Below, piece by piece: positions 14,981 through 23,981 of a stretch of DNA of 64,000 nucleotides. The notes under the pieces are model-generated. The model searched no databases and was not told where the DNA came from. It saw only the letters and a program-made list of their open reading frames with translations. The position numbers were made by a program, and so were the translations under genes. The DNA comes from DASPJR01 sp035628505 (GTDB lineage Bacteria > Planctomycetota > SZUA-567 > H5-PLA8). Location of the stretch: contig DASPJR010000038.1 in the NCBI GenBank assembly GCA_035628505.1, positions 66,855-130,854 on the forward strand, written 5' to 3'. Numbering within the stretch: the first letter of the stretch is position 1; each line of letters starts with the position of its first letter.

Positions 14981-16474
14981 CTAGTTCGTCGCACCCAGCC
15001 GCCGAGCGGCTTCCAGCAGGCGCTTGGCCATTCGCGGGCGCTTGCCGGCTTCGGCCATTGAGATCGCGGCCTGCGTGACGTTCAGTTTCTTGGCGAGCTC
15101 GGCCTGCTGAAGGCCGAGGCTCTGCCGCACTTTTCGCAGCAGCTCGCCTGGCTCGGGCGGGCGGCCGCTGGAATCGATTCCCGGCAGAAGCGGCTGGCTG
15201 TTGCGCGTCGAACGCGCGGCGCTGGTTTGAACAAAACTTTCCAGGTTTGAGCGCGTTTCGAGCGTGGCCTGCTCGGCTTTCTTGAGCAGATCGCGCAGGA
15301 ACTGCGGCGGCTCGACCTGCCACATCTCTTCCATCGGTTCGCGCGGCAGATCGTTGCCGCCAGGCTTGAGCTCCAGTTGTGCGCGCAGCTTGCGCGGCGG
15401 CCCCTCACCGGGTCTCGGAACTTTAGCGGTGCCTGGCGGAAGCGGCGTCTGCGGCGCCGCGACATAGCGGTAGCGAGAGGTCTCGAAGCTGCTGATATAA
15501 CCCTGCTCGACCATGTGCCGCAGCGTGTTTTCGAGCCGCTCAAGATGTTCAAAGCGCGTGTATTCGTCTTCGGCAATGCCCGCCATGCGCAGGAACGCGC
15601 GCGCGCTCAGCTGCAGCGGCTGGCAGCCGTTCATGCGGAACTTTATGGGAAGATGAACGCCGAGCGTCAGCGTCAGTCCGTGCGTGCGGGCATTTTCGCG
15701 CGAGAGCTTGCGCAGCTGATGCGTGTACTGATAGCGCAGTTCGTTGCTGCCTTCGGCGGCGGCGCTGAACAGATGGGGATTGAAGCGCAGGAAAATCTTT
15801 TCGTTCGTGGTGATGCGCTCTTTGAGTTTCTCGCCGTCGGCGACAGTTTCTTCCCACGCTTCGGCGGAGGCCTCATCCAGCAGCAGCCGGATTTTCAGCG
15901 TCGCGCCACGCCGGGCGCCAAAACGCGTTTCCTGCACGATTGTCAGCGAGCAGAGCAGTGTAACAATCTCGCGCGCTTCTCTTAAGTGCTTGGCGGTGTG
16001 ATAGCCCTTGCCGTTTACGCGGTTGGAGCGCGAGTAACCCAGAATATCCAGGTGGCGGCTGGCATCGAAGATAAACGCGCCAGGCTGGCCGCCTGAGACG
16101 CTCGCTTCTTCGGCGGCGATCATCACGCCGAGCAGATGCTTTAATCCCGTTGGGCCGAACTGGCGTTTAATCAGCAAACTCAGTTCGCCTTCGCCCCACA
16201 TCGGATCGTCATCGAAAAGGGTGAGGCTGGTCTTGGCCTGCGTCTCGCGCCCGGAGTGAACGATATACGTCCGCACGTGCGAGCGGCGGTCTTTGCCGGC
16301 CTTGGGATCATCCGAGAGAATCGCCGCCAGATCAGCGCGGCGCGCCAGGCCGGAGAAGACGGGCATCAGTCCAAGAAAGAGCGCAGTGGATGGCAGCCGG
16401 AAAGTCTCGTCCGCGGAAACGGAAGTCGGCGCCGGGTTCGGCGCGGAAAGCTCGCCTGGCTGGTTTGCTGTCAT
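14981..16474 (-). CDS. DNA-binding protein with replication-initiator-like body and C-terminal XRE helix-turn-helix
   Basis: The 497-residue protein starts at ATG 16474. Residues 25-330 recall plasmid RepA-type initiators: LPSTALFLGLMPVFSG, TSLTLFDDDPMWGEGELSLLIKRQFG and a winged-helix-like LQLSARAFLRMAGIAEDEY--FEHLERLENTLRHM. A proline-rich linker follows, and the last 55 residues form a clear XRE helix-turn-helix (LRKVRQSLGLQQAELAKKLNVTQAAISMAEAG). It probably binds DNA. No iterons, parAB or conjugation genes are nearby, so a plasmid origin is not supported. The adjacent gene on the same strand is 191 bases farther upstream and is the replication-recombination ATPase rarA's 3' end on the other side of a repeat element. 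Confidence 0.6.
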   Translation of the reverse strand: MTANQPGELSAPNPAPTSVSADETFRLPSTALFLGLMPVFSGLARRADLAAILSDDPKAGKDRRSHVRTYIVHSGRETQAKTSLTLFDDDPMWGEGELSLLIKRQFGPTGLKHLLGVMIAAEEASVSGGQPGAFIFDASRHLDILGYSRSNRVNGKGYHTAKHLREAREIVTLLCSLTIVQETRFGARRGATLKIRLLLDEASAEAWEETVADGEKLKERITTNEKIFLRFNPHLFSAAAEGSNELRYQYTHQLRKLSRENARTHGLTLTLGVHLPIKFRMNGCQPLQLSARAFLRMAGIAEDEYTRFEHLERLENTLRHMVEQGYISSFETSRYRYVAAPQTPLPPGTAKVPRPGEGPPRKLRAQLELKPGGNDLPREPMEEMWQVEPPQFLRDLLKKAEQATLETRSNLESFVQTSAARSTRNSQPLLPGIDSSGRPPEPGELLRKVRQSLGLQQAELAKKLNVTQAAISMAEAGKRPRMAKRLLEAARRLGATN

Positions 16475-16524
16475 ACTGTGATATTAACATAACACTTCGC
16501 GCGTGCGAAGAGTTTTCGGCGCTG

Positions 16525-16665
16525 TTCCTTCTCCCCTCTGGGGAGAAGGCCGAGCGAGCGCAGCGAGACTGGGATGAGGGGTAACCGTCTCTTGCAAGAA
16601 GCCGTTACCCCTCACCCGGCACTCGCTGCGCTCGTGTCCGCCCTCTCCCCAGAGGGGAGAGGGAT
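16525..16665. repeat. Large imperfect inverted repeat of the CTCTCCCC-type
   Basis: Left arm 16528-16587 and right arm 16603-16664 are mutual inverted copies. Each starts with an internal palindrome (CTCCCCTCTGGGGAG), then contains GAGCGCAGCGAG, and ends GATGAGGGGTAAC or its near match. The spacer is about 15 bases. This looks like a MITE or REP-type element. It lies directly after the rarA stop codon and could act as a transcription stop through its hairpins. Confidence 0.75.
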
Positions 16666-18081
16666 TCAGCCGTCCCGCAGCTTCTGCTTTATGCGCTCAA
16701 AATACTCCAGCCGTTTGATCACGTCCTTTTCGAAGCCCAGCGTGCCGGGCTCGTAGAATTTGCGGCCCTCGAGGCCCTCCGGCATGGCTTCCTGCGGCGA
16801 GACTTTGTCGGGCCAGTTGTGGTCGTACTGATAGCCCTTGCCGTAATCGAGCGCCTTCATTAAAGGCGTCGGCGCATTGCGAAGATGCAGCGGAACTGGC
16901 AGCGGCCCGGTCGCTTCGACTTCGGCTTTCGCCGCCCTGATCGCGTTATAGATCGTGTTCGATTTGGGCGCGACACAGAGATAAACGGTGGCCTGCGCGA
17001 GCGCCGTGTCGCACTCGGGATAACCAATGAATTCAACGGCCTGCTTTGCGGCCAGCGCCTGAATCACCGCCTGCGGGTCAGCCATGCCGATGTCTTCGCT
17101 CGCCGCACGCACCAGCCGGCGCGCGATGAACATGGGGTCCTCGCCGCCGACGATCATGCGGGCAAGATAATAAAGCGCTGCATCCGGATCGGAGTGGCGG
17201 ATCGATTTATGCAAAGCGCTGATCAGGTTGTAATGCTCTTCACCCGACTGGTCATAAAGAATCGTATTGCGCTGCAGCGCTTCCTGTGCGAGTTCAACGG
17301 AGATGACGCGCTGCGTCTTGGACGGGTCGGCCGGATCGGGCACCTCGGGAGCAACAAGCGCCGCGAGTTCCAGCGCGTTCAGCGCGCTGCGCGCGTCGCC
17401 GCCGGCAAGCTGCGCGAGTTTGTCGCGCGATTCAGCAGGCAGCACGAGCCCTCGTCCGCCCAGGCCGCGATCGGCGTCGGACATGGCGCGGTCCAAAAGC
17501 TGGCGGATGTCTTCTTCGGTCAGATGCTTGAGCACGAAAACGCGGCTGCGCGACAACAGCGCGCTGTTCACTTCAAACGAGGGATTCTCAGTCGTCGCGC
17601 CGAGAAGCGCAAGCGTTCCATCTTCAACCGCCGGCAGGAAAGCGTCCTGCTGGGCTTTATTGAAGCGGTGAATTTCGTCGACGAACAAGACGGTGCGGCG
17701 CTGCTCAAACGAAAGCCTCTCCCGCGCCGCGGCGATCGCTTCGCGCGCTTCCTTCACACCGCTGCTGACGGCGGAAAACATTTCGAAATGCGCGTTGGCC
17801 GCCTTTGCAACCAGGAATGCGAGCGTTGTTTTTCCGGTGCCTGGCGGGCCCCAGAAGATCAGCGACGGCAGAGGCTTGAGAGTGTGCGAGCCGGACGCTT
17901 TGGCTTTCTGCTCTTCTTCGTAAATGCGGCGCAGGATTTTTCCCGGCCCGAGAATGTCCTGCTGCCCGACGTATTCATCGAGCGTTCGTGGCCGCATGCG
18001 CTCGGCCAGCGGAGCGCCCTGTTTTTTGACATTCTGCGCGGCGGCGGCGAAAAGATCAGCGGATCCCCGAGGCTTGCTCAT
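16666..18081 (-). CDS. rarA: Replication-associated recombination protein A, AAA+ ATPase
   Basis: The 471-residue protein has the Walker A motif FWGPPGTGKTT at residues 76-86, Walker B VLFVDEIHRFNKAQQDAFLP near 130, a sensor LLGATTENPSFEVNSALLSRSRVF near 155, and the C-terminal tetramerisation region (VEFIGYPECDTALAQATVYL, DYGKGYQYDHNWPDKVSPQ). All are standard for RarA/MgsA/WRNIP1, which acts at stalled replication forks in the cytoplasm. Length is normal. It is followed by an inverted-repeat element and preceded by the glycosyltransferase gene, 57 bases away on the same strand. Confidence 0.96.
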   Translation of the reverse strand: MSKPRGSADLFAAAAQNVKKQGAPLAERMRPRTLDEYVGQQDILGPGKILRRIYEEEQKAKASGSHTLKPLPSLIFWGPPGTGKTTLAFLVAKAANAHFEMFSAVSSGVKEAREAIAAARERLSFEQRRTVLFVDEIHRFNKAQQDAFLPAVEDGTLALLGATTENPSFEVNSALLSRSRVFVLKHLTEEDIRQLLDRAMSDADRGLGGRGLVLPAESRDKLAQLAGGDARSALNALELAALVAPEVPDPADPSKTQRVISVELAQEALQRNTILYDQSGEEHYNLISALHKSIRHSDPDAALYYLARMIVGGEDPMFIARRLVRAASEDIGMADPQAVIQALAAKQAVEFIGYPECDTALAQATVYLCVAPKSNTIYNAIRAAKAEVEATGPLPVPLHLRNAPTPLMKALDYGKGYQYDHNWPDKVSPQEAMPEGLEGRKFYEPGTLGFEKDVIKRLEYFERIKQKLRDG

Positions 18082-18138
18082 GCGAGTATTTAACCACTTA
18101 CCGCCGCGACATAAAGCAGTGATTGGAGAAGATGCGTT

Positions 18139-19320
18139 TTAGTGCGCCATCTCCGCAGCAACGGTACGGTTAGCAGGCGCTGCGTTAAGAACAGTGTTCA
18201 TGCGATGCTGCGCTAAAATGTCGTAAGGTTTCCAGCACCAATGCGGCTGATTGGCTTTACGCATCAGCTGCGGGAGCGTTTTGATGCGCTTGCGCTGAAA
18301 CGTAAGCATGCTGCGGAAATCGAGCCATTCTTCGCGCTGCGGCCAGAGACGCGTCGTGAGGGGCTCGGCCAGGAGCCGCAGCGAGCTCATCAGGTAGACC
18401 CGGTATACCACGGGCGCCAGCAGCAGTGTTTTGTCGCACCGCATCGCGCGGCTGAGCCAGGGCAAGGCTCCCCGCACATTGCTGGAGAGATAGGCTTTGC
18501 TCATCAGGTAGAGATAGAAATAACTCTGTGACCAGCGCAGCAGGTCGTCGGGGATTTCGGGATGGCGCGTCTTAATGTCCTCGACAATCAGATCATACGA
18601 TTTGCCCATGACGGAAACATTGGCCGACATGCTTCCGCGAATCTGCCGATAGCCGACCAGGAATTCAGGTACGAGGCCGAATGCGTAGCGCTCGGCAACG
18701 CGCAGGGTGATGTCCCAGTCCTCACAGCCTTGCGCGTTCTGCGCGTGCAGGTTGCAGTCGTATCCGCCGATCTCTTCGAGCACACTACGGCGGAAGAGCG
18801 GGACGCTGGCGTTGCCGATGAAGTTGCGCAGTATCAACGCGGGATAAACATGGCCTTCGATCTTCCAGTTCGCGCAAGACCCCAGCAGCCTGGACGTCTC
18901 TGAAATGGCCGTAGACCAGCCATAGACCAGACCCAGCGGAGTTCGTGATTCGAGGAAACACTTCACCTGTTTTTCAATTTTGTGCGGGTACCAGATGTCG
19001 TCGGCGTCCACGGGCGCAATGAATTCGCCGCGCGACTGGGATATGGCAAGATTCCGGGCCACGGCGACTCCGCTGTTACGCTGCCTGAGGACACGCACGC
19101 GGGAATCCCGCTGGGCGAAAGATTCTGCGATGGCGACGGTGTTGTCTTTCGAACCGTCATCGACCACGAGAACTTCAAGCTCGCGGTAAGTCTGAGCCAG
19201 CACCGCGCGCAGTGTTTCAGCAAGGAAGCGCTCGGCGTTAAATGCCGGAATGATAACCGATACAAGAGGTGGGAACGATTCGGCAGTGCGCTGCTCAAAA
19301 TAAACAGGAAAACGCGGCAT
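18139..19320 (-). CDS. Family 2 glycosyltransferase
   Basis: A 393-residue GT-A fold enzyme: VSVIIPAFNAERFLAETLRAVLAQTYRELEVLVVDDGS at residues 20-57, a DxD site in FIAPVDADDIWYP near 100, and VLRQRNSGVAVARNLAISQSRGE before it. The C-terminal 150 residues are helical and without membrane segments. It would transfer a sugar from a nucleotide donor to a surface polysaccharide or glycolipid; donor and acceptor are unknown. No other polysaccharide genes are adjacent. A start at 19320 gives a short basic N-terminal lead. Confidence 0.9.
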   Translation of the reverse strand: MPRFPVYFEQRTAESFPPLVSVIIPAFNAERFLAETLRAVLAQTYRELEVLVVDDGSKDNTVAIAESFAQRDSRVRVLRQRNSGVAVARNLAISQSRGEFIAPVDADDIWYPHKIEKQVKCFLESRTPLGLVYGWSTAISETSRLLGSCANWKIEGHVYPALILRNFIGNASVPLFRRSVLEEIGGYDCNLHAQNAQGCEDWDITLRVAERYAFGLVPEFLVGYRQIRGSMSANVSVMGKSYDLIVEDIKTRHPEIPDDLLRWSQSYFYLYLMSKAYLSSNVRGALPWLSRAMRCDKTLLLAPVVYRVYLMSSLRLLAEPLTTRLWPQREEWLDFRSMLTFQRKRIKTLPQLMRKANQPHWCWKPYDILAQHRMNTVLNAAPANRTVAAEMAH

Positions 19321-19488
19321 TGTATGTATCCCATAGCGAGCGCTGCGAAGGAACGGCCTTCGGCCAGCGGGGGCTGAGGGAAGCTCAAATGTTGTGCCCG
19401 CGTACTAACGCCGAGGCCGCCTGACTTTACACGCGCACATGGTGCAAGACTTTACGTTCAGCATTTTCGCTTCGCGGCTGCGAGTAAC

Positions 19489-19526
19489 AAAACAGCCGCA
19501 CGGATTGCCGGTGCGGCTGTTGAGAC
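19489..19526 (-). terminator. Intrinsic terminator after the secreted 641-residue protein gene
   Basis: On the minus strand ACAGCCGCAC, an 8-base loop CGGCAATC, and GTGCGGCTGT followed by TTTGTT form a 10-bp stem with a T-rich tail, 20-55 bases past the stop codon at 19544. A clean rho-independent terminator. Confidence 0.85.
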
Positions 19527-19543
19527 GGGGGATGAAACGCCGG

Positions 19544-21469
19544 CTACTTTTTGGCTGGTGGCATGACAAATGGCCGGAAGCTCGCGAACACGGCCGTCAC
19601 GGCTGCCATCGGAGGGGCAATGACCTCCATAGAGGGCACCGGGCTGCGGCTGGTGAGCATCACGCCGTTGGGAGTGATGCGCGCGACTGACATGCCCGGG
19701 AAAAGATGCTGCGAAACCGTTTCGGTAGAAGGCAGCAGATTCATGTCGATGCCGATCTCTTTCAGGATATCTGTAGGGGCCACAAGCTTCAGCGCTGCCG
19801 TGCTGAGGCTGAATACCGATTTGTACATGTACGCCCAATCCACATAACTGAACATCGGCCCGAGTTTTCCGCCCACGCCGCCCAGCCCTGTCTTCAGTGC
19901 TTCAGAGTCCGCGAGCGTTTCACTGCTCTTGAGCGTCTTGATTGCGCGCTTGAGCGTGGGAACGTCCAGAGCCATTACAAGCCGGTTCTCAGCCACCATG
20001 AATGCCGGCGACACCCCGATGATGCTCGCCAGACGCGGAGGATTCATATAACGGATCTTTCCGCCGTCGAACTCGACCTCCTTCAGTACATTAGCGGCGA
20101 CGCCGTTCGGATCCATCTTGGCCGACACGCGCGTGAGCACCTGGGCCAGGAGTTCTTCGGCACGCTTGGCGTCTTTGATTGAGAGCGATGCTGCGAAAGC
20201 CGACACGGCTCCGATCGGCCCGGCATTATCCAGCTGCGCCAGACTCGTCACGACCACTTCATTGCCGAACGCTGCGCGCACTTCGGCTTCAAGGTCTTTG
20301 CCGAGCTCGGCATTAAGCTGCTTTTCAACGGTGTTGAGGTCCTCAAGCCCTTTCTGGCCCTGTACGGCCTTCACGGCGTTGCGGATGAAGGGCATTACTT
20401 TTTCCGGCTGCAGGCGGAAGGCGGCGGCCAGAGGCGTGGTCCTCGCGCAGAGCTTCAGCGCATCATTGCTGACGGGCTCTTCAGAGAGCGTACCGAGCAG
20501 ACCCTGCCGTTCGCCTTGTGTAAAAATGGCGGTCCGGGATTCGAACGCCGGGCCCGACATCTTCAGGGACCAGGCAACAGCAATCGTCTTGTTCAAGCCG
20601 GCGAGCACGAAAAAGTCGTCCAGCTGGTTCGGTGCGTCGGCAGGCTGTTCGACGGCACCGAGCGCTTTCTGCAATCCGGCGACATCCAGAAATGCAATCA
20701 GGTGTTCATCACCGGCCAGTCCGGTATTCTTGTAAGCCTCGGTATCGGAAAGCCGCTTGGCGAGCGTGCCGGCCATGCCGTCGATGATTTGCGTGCACAG
20801 CTTGACTTCGTTGCTGAAGACCAGGCGCCCTTTGTGAAGCATCAGCGTCAGCACGTTCTTGCGCTGGCCGGCAGCTTCGGTGGTCAGAGAAAGCAGCTTG
20901 GTATTCTGATAATCAGTGACGGTGACGGCTTCGATTTTCCAGTCTTTCAGGAGCTTGTCGAGGACGCCGGCCAGGACATTGTTTGTCGCTTCGACGTTCT
21001 GCTGATCAGAAAGTCCCAGCACCACCGCCACAGCGGGGACGCGCTTTGCTTGTGCGTCTTCCGGCGAATAGCGCACGGCAACGCTGAACGGCCCCCGCGC
21101 CAGGTCGCTCATGAGGGCGAAGAACGAGCTGACCGCGTTGGCCGTTCCCGGTTGCGGAGCGGGCGCTTTAGGAGCCGGCGCATCGGGATTTTCTTTCAAT
21201 TCTGTGGCCTTGCGGATGAGCGTTGAGACCTGGCTGAAGGGGCCTGCAAGAAAGGTGCGTACTTCAGGCTCGGAGAAAATCCTGGCCAGTGACGTATTGT
21301 TGAAGTCCTTGGACCAGTGCGACCAGGTTGCGACTTCGGCAAACATGATCGTGCCGTCGGGGAGAATATCCGCGATGGTTGGCGCCTTCTCGCCCGCGCT
21401 GGCGCGTCCGAGCAAAAAGGCGACGACTAACGTGCAATGAATGCCAGTGCGTTTGAGGCGATAGCTCAT
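19544..21469 (-). CDS. Secreted protein of unknown function (DUF3352-like)
   Basis: The 641-residue protein carries a signal peptide (CTLVVAFLLGRASA) and then ADILPDGTIMFAEVATWSHWSKDFNNTSLARIF, a type of opening common in PVC exported proteins in which small repeated units assess a value per residue block; DUF3352 proteins begin similarly. The rest is a mix of alpha and beta with no enzyme motif: IAFLDVAGLQKALG near 265, ELGKDLEAEVRAAFGNEVVV near 395 and LVMALDVPTLKRAIKTL near 515. A strong terminator follows. Probably periplasmic. Function is unknown and the family name is tentative. Confidence 0.75.
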   Translation of the reverse strand: MSYRLKRTGIHCTLVVAFLLGRASAGEKAPTIADILPDGTIMFAEVATWSHWSKDFNNTSLARIFSEPEVRTFLAGPFSQVSTLIRKATELKENPDAPAPKAPAPQPGTANAVSSFFALMSDLARGPFSVAVRYSPEDAQAKRVPAVAVVLGLSDQQNVEATNNVLAGVLDKLLKDWKIEAVTVTDYQNTKLLSLTTEAAGQRKNVLTLMLHKGRLVFSNEVKLCTQIIDGMAGTLAKRLSDTEAYKNTGLAGDEHLIAFLDVAGLQKALGAVEQPADAPNQLDDFFVLAGLNKTIAVAWSLKMSGPAFESRTAIFTQGERQGLLGTLSEEPVSNDALKLCARTTPLAAAFRLQPEKVMPFIRNAVKAVQGQKGLEDLNTVEKQLNAELGKDLEAEVRAAFGNEVVVTSLAQLDNAGPIGAVSAFAASLSIKDAKRAEELLAQVLTRVSAKMDPNGVAANVLKEVEFDGGKIRYMNPPRLASIIGVSPAFMVAENRLVMALDVPTLKRAIKTLKSSETLADSEALKTGLGGVGGKLGPMFSYVDWAYMYKSVFSLSTAALKLVAPTDILKEIGIDMNLLPSTETVSQHLFPGMSVARITPNGVMLTSRSPVPSMEVIAPPMAAVTAVFASFRPFVMPPAKK

Positions 21470-21645
21470 GTTAGCTCTCCGAAAAAGAAAACGTCAAATC
21501 ATCTCTCATATTAGAGACCAGTTTAGATGTATCGACCATATCAATGCGGAGGTGAAGCCGCACGTGTCACGGTGCACCGCCAGCCACTGTGAAACAAACT
21601 CTCGAAGCGTATTGCCCAGCGCTGCATAGGCCGTAAAATCAAAGC

Positions 21646-22734
21646 ATGAGCGAGCAGAAAACATCCACCACACCCGCACGGCCGCGTCCAATCTCCGCCT
21701 TATCTGACGATGAATTGGTCGCTCTCTTCAAAAGTTTGAAAGAGCCGGCCTTCAGGGCCACGCAATTACGCGATTTCGTCTTCCGGCAGGGTGTGGCAAG
21801 CTTTGATCAGATCACCAACCTGAGCAAATCGCTGCGAGAGAAGCTCTCGCAACTCGCGCCCCTTTATGAGCTTCAAGCCGTGGAGACCAGCGAAGGCGAC
21901 GATGCCACAAAGTGGCTGTGGCGTGCCGCAGACGGCGCGACGATCGAATCCGTGCAGATTCGTACGCCTGACCGCGTAACGACATGCCTTTCCAGCCAGG
22001 TCGGCTGCGCGATGGGCTGTGTGTTCTGTGCGACCGGCTTAAGCGGCTTTGAGCGTCATCTGCAGGCGCATGAGATTCTTGAGCAGTACCTTCAGATGTG
22101 GGGCCGCTCCGGACTGCACTCCAGCCACGTGGTGTTCATGGGAATGGGCGAGCCGTTCCACAATTACGATGAAGTGCTGAAGACTGTTCGCAATCTCAAC
22201 AGTCCGCCGCCCAAGGGTTGCGGCATCGGCGCGCGGCGGATCACGATTTCAACGGTTGGAATCGTGCCGGGAATACGGCGCATGGCCGACGAAAAACTGC
22301 AGATCGAGCTGGCCATTTCGCTGCACGCTCCCGACGAGCCAACCCGGCAGAAGCTGATTCCCGTGTCACGCCGCTATCCTATCCGTGAGATCATGGATGC
22401 CGTCGAAGAGTTCTCGCGCAAGACACGGCGCATCGTCACCTACGAATACGTGCTGCTAGCGGGCGTGAACGATTCAGTCGAGCAGGCGAAAGAACTTGTC
22501 GGATTGCTGCAGACTCATCCGTGCAAAGTCAATTTGATCCCCTTCAATCCAGTCAGCGAAACCGGGTATCAGCGGCCGGAGATCAAAGCGCAGGAAGCGT
22601 TCAAGTCCGTGCTGGATAAGGCACACATCCCCACGACTATCCGTTTTTCAAAGGGCAAGCGTGTCGACGCAGCCTGCGGGCAACTGCGCCGCCGGACGTT
22701 GCCGGCTGCGCCCGCCCCTGGCGCGACGGTCTGA
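21646..22734 (+). CDS. rlmN: 23S rRNA (adenine2503-C2)/tRNA adenine methyltransferase, radical SAM
   Basis: The 362-residue enzyme has the radical-SAM cluster motif CAMGCVFC (Cys 121, 125, 128), a GMGEPFHNYDEVLKTVRNLN SAM-binding block near 168, and C-terminal KVNLIPFNPVSETGYQRP and TTIRFSKGKRVDAACGQL with the catalytic Cys. It methylates A2503 of 23S rRNA and A37 of some tRNAs. Length and order of motifs are as in E. coli RlmN. It is convergent with the first of three prepilin genes, whose stop lies 5 bases beyond its own. Confidence 0.97.
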   Translation: MSEQKTSTTPARPRPISALSDDELVALFKSLKEPAFRATQLRDFVFRQGVASFDQITNLSKSLREKLSQLAPLYELQAVETSEGDDATKWLWRAADGATIESVQIRTPDRVTTCLSSQVGCAMGCVFCATGLSGFERHLQAHEILEQYLQMWGRSGLHSSHVVFMGMGEPFHNYDEVLKTVRNLNSPPPKGCGIGARRITISTVGIVPGIRRMADEKLQIELAISLHAPDEPTRQKLIPVSRRYPIREIMDAVEEFSRKTRRIVTYEYVLLAGVNDSVEQAKELVGLLQTHPCKVNLIPFNPVSETGYQRPEIKAQEAFKSVLDKAHIPTTIRFSKGKRVDAACGQLRRRTLPAAPAPGATV

Positions 22735-22739
22735 GAGCC

Positions 22740-23321
22740 TCACTGCGTTGGCGTAAAGAGGGGCTCTGCGGGGTTAAACGTGTCTTCATGCGTGGTCGTC
22801 GCAGAGCCGCGATCGGCCTGGAATACAACGCCATCCTGATTAACCACAAAGGTGTTGCGCCCGGTGCCGTCATAGGCTCCCGGCACTGCGCACAGACCGT
22901 AGCCCATGAGCATGTTCGTCCCGACCATATAGGTACGCGCACCTCCGGAGGCGCTGGCGCCCTGCGAGGTCAGGACTGTAAAGACATAACCGGCACGAAG
23001 TGGCGCGCTGCCCGGGGCGCCTTCCGCGCTCGCAAGTGCCTTATCGACAAGTGCCAGATCTCCGAGACCGGCCTGTGTCTCGAGGAGGCTGTTGTTGCCG
23101 GCCATTTTCTGGGAGTACTCGAGCACGCCATCTCTGTCGTAATCGGTACGATGATAGACTTCCTGCGCCTCTGAATAGGCTTTGCAGGCCGCCACGGCCG
23201 CCGCTTCGTTGGCCGCAAGCCGCGAACGGATCAGGCTGGGGATGGCGATAGCTGCGATGATGGCAATGATCGCTACGACGATCATGAGTTCAATCAGCGT
23301 GAAACCTTCGCGCTTGGTCAT
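22740..23321 (-). CDS. Prepilin-like protein 3 (type IV pilin/pseudopilin)
   Basis: ATG at 23321 follows GGAGAAGCTT; the protein begins MTKREGFTLIELMIVVAIIA, the prepilin peptidase site (cleavage between Gly and Phe) and the hydrophobic N-terminal helix used for fibre assembly. The body of about 150 residues has CKAYSEAQEVYHRTDYDRDG, a DxDxDG-like loop that may bind calcium, and GARTYMVGTNMLMGYGLC. It is a paralogue of the two genes upstream and the last of the tandem set, 33 bases after the second. It probably forms part of a pilus or type II secretion pseudopilus; no assembly genes are near except a lone MshEN-type protein. Confidence 0.88.
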   Translation of the reverse strand: MTKREGFTLIELMIVVAIIAIIAAIAIPSLIRSRLAANEAAAVAACKAYSEAQEVYHRTDYDRDGVLEYSQKMAGNNSLLETQAGLGDLALVDKALASAEGAPGSAPLRAGYVFTVLTSQGASASGGARTYMVGTNMLMGYGLCAVPGAYDGTGRNTFVVNQDGVVFQADRGSATTTHEDTFNPAEPLFTPTQ

Positions 23322-23354
23322 AAGCTTCTCCGGTAACTTGGTGCGGCGCACAGG

Positions 23355-23819
23355 TTAGCAGATTATTCCGCAGGCGTAAAGTCTGGCGAGCGCGGGGTTA
23401 AGCTCGGTCCTGTGGAGTGTCGACCCCGTGGCGCGATCCGCCCGAAAAATCGTACCATGCTGATCGATGATGTAGGTGTTGCGTCCGGTTCCTTCATACG
23501 TCCCGCAAACCGCTGAGAGCCCGTAGCCGCTGACCATATTCGTACCCATCATGTACGAGCGTGCGCCGGTGGTTGTCTCCAGCAGGCTGTTATCGCCTGA
23601 CATTTTTTGCGAGTACTCCAGCACGCCTTCTTTGTCGTACTCGATGCGATGGTAGATCTCCTGGCCTTCCGCGTAAGCTTTGCAGGCCGCCACGGCAGAT
23701 GTTTCGTTGGCTGCCATGCGGCTGCGCATAAGGCCTGGGAGCGCATTTGCCGCAATGACCGCGATAATGGCCACGACAATCATGAGCTCGATCAACGTAA
23801 AGCCAAGGTGACGTTTCAT
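23355..23819 (-). CDS. Prepilin-like protein 2 with internal deletion
   Basis: From ATG 23819 (MKRHLGFTLIELMIVVAIIA) this paralogue has the same prepilin N-terminus and CKAYAEGQEIYHRIEYDKEG loop. After DNSLLET it jumps directly to TTGARSYMMGTNM: about 43 residues present in both neighbours (from AG-GDLALVD to LTSQGA) are absent, in frame. Total length is 154 residues against 193 and 191 for the others. The deletion removes the middle of the globular domain, so it may be a minor pilin or decaying copy. The last residues (RLYACGIIC) also differ from the neighbours. Confidence 0.82.
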   Translation of the reverse strand: MKRHLGFTLIELMIVVAIIAVIAANALPGLMRSRMAANETSAVAACKAYAEGQEIYHRIEYDKEGVLEYSQKMSGDNSLLETTTGARSYMMGTNMVSGYGLSAVCGTYEGTGRNTYIIDQHGTIFRADRATGSTLHRTELNPALARLYACGIIC

Positions 23820-23928
23820 GGCAATCTTCCCCGAAAATGTCATCCAAGCGGCTGTTTAAAGCTGGTCTCCATGCGAGCATACAAGTATCAGGCCAGAAAA
23901 GATGCGCGGCAGAGTGGAATCAGAAGGG

Positions 23929-23965
23929 CAACAAAAAAGGCGGCCCGAAGGCCGCCCTTTTGTTG
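23929..23965 (-). terminator. Intrinsic terminator after the first prepilin gene
   Basis: AAAAGGGCGGCC-TTCG-GGCCGCCTTTTTT on the minus strand: an 8-bp GC-rich stem with a TTCG tetraloop and T-run, 17-50 bases past the stop of prepilin 1 at 23982. Read-through is needed for the two prepilin genes beyond, or they use their own promoter. Confidence 0.9.
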
Positions 23966-23981
23966 CGTCGAGGGAACTTGC

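Noticed and set aside
16885..18093. Plus-strand open frame of 402 codons
   Set aside because: Antisense to rarA, whose motifs are complete; composition is that of a shadow frame.
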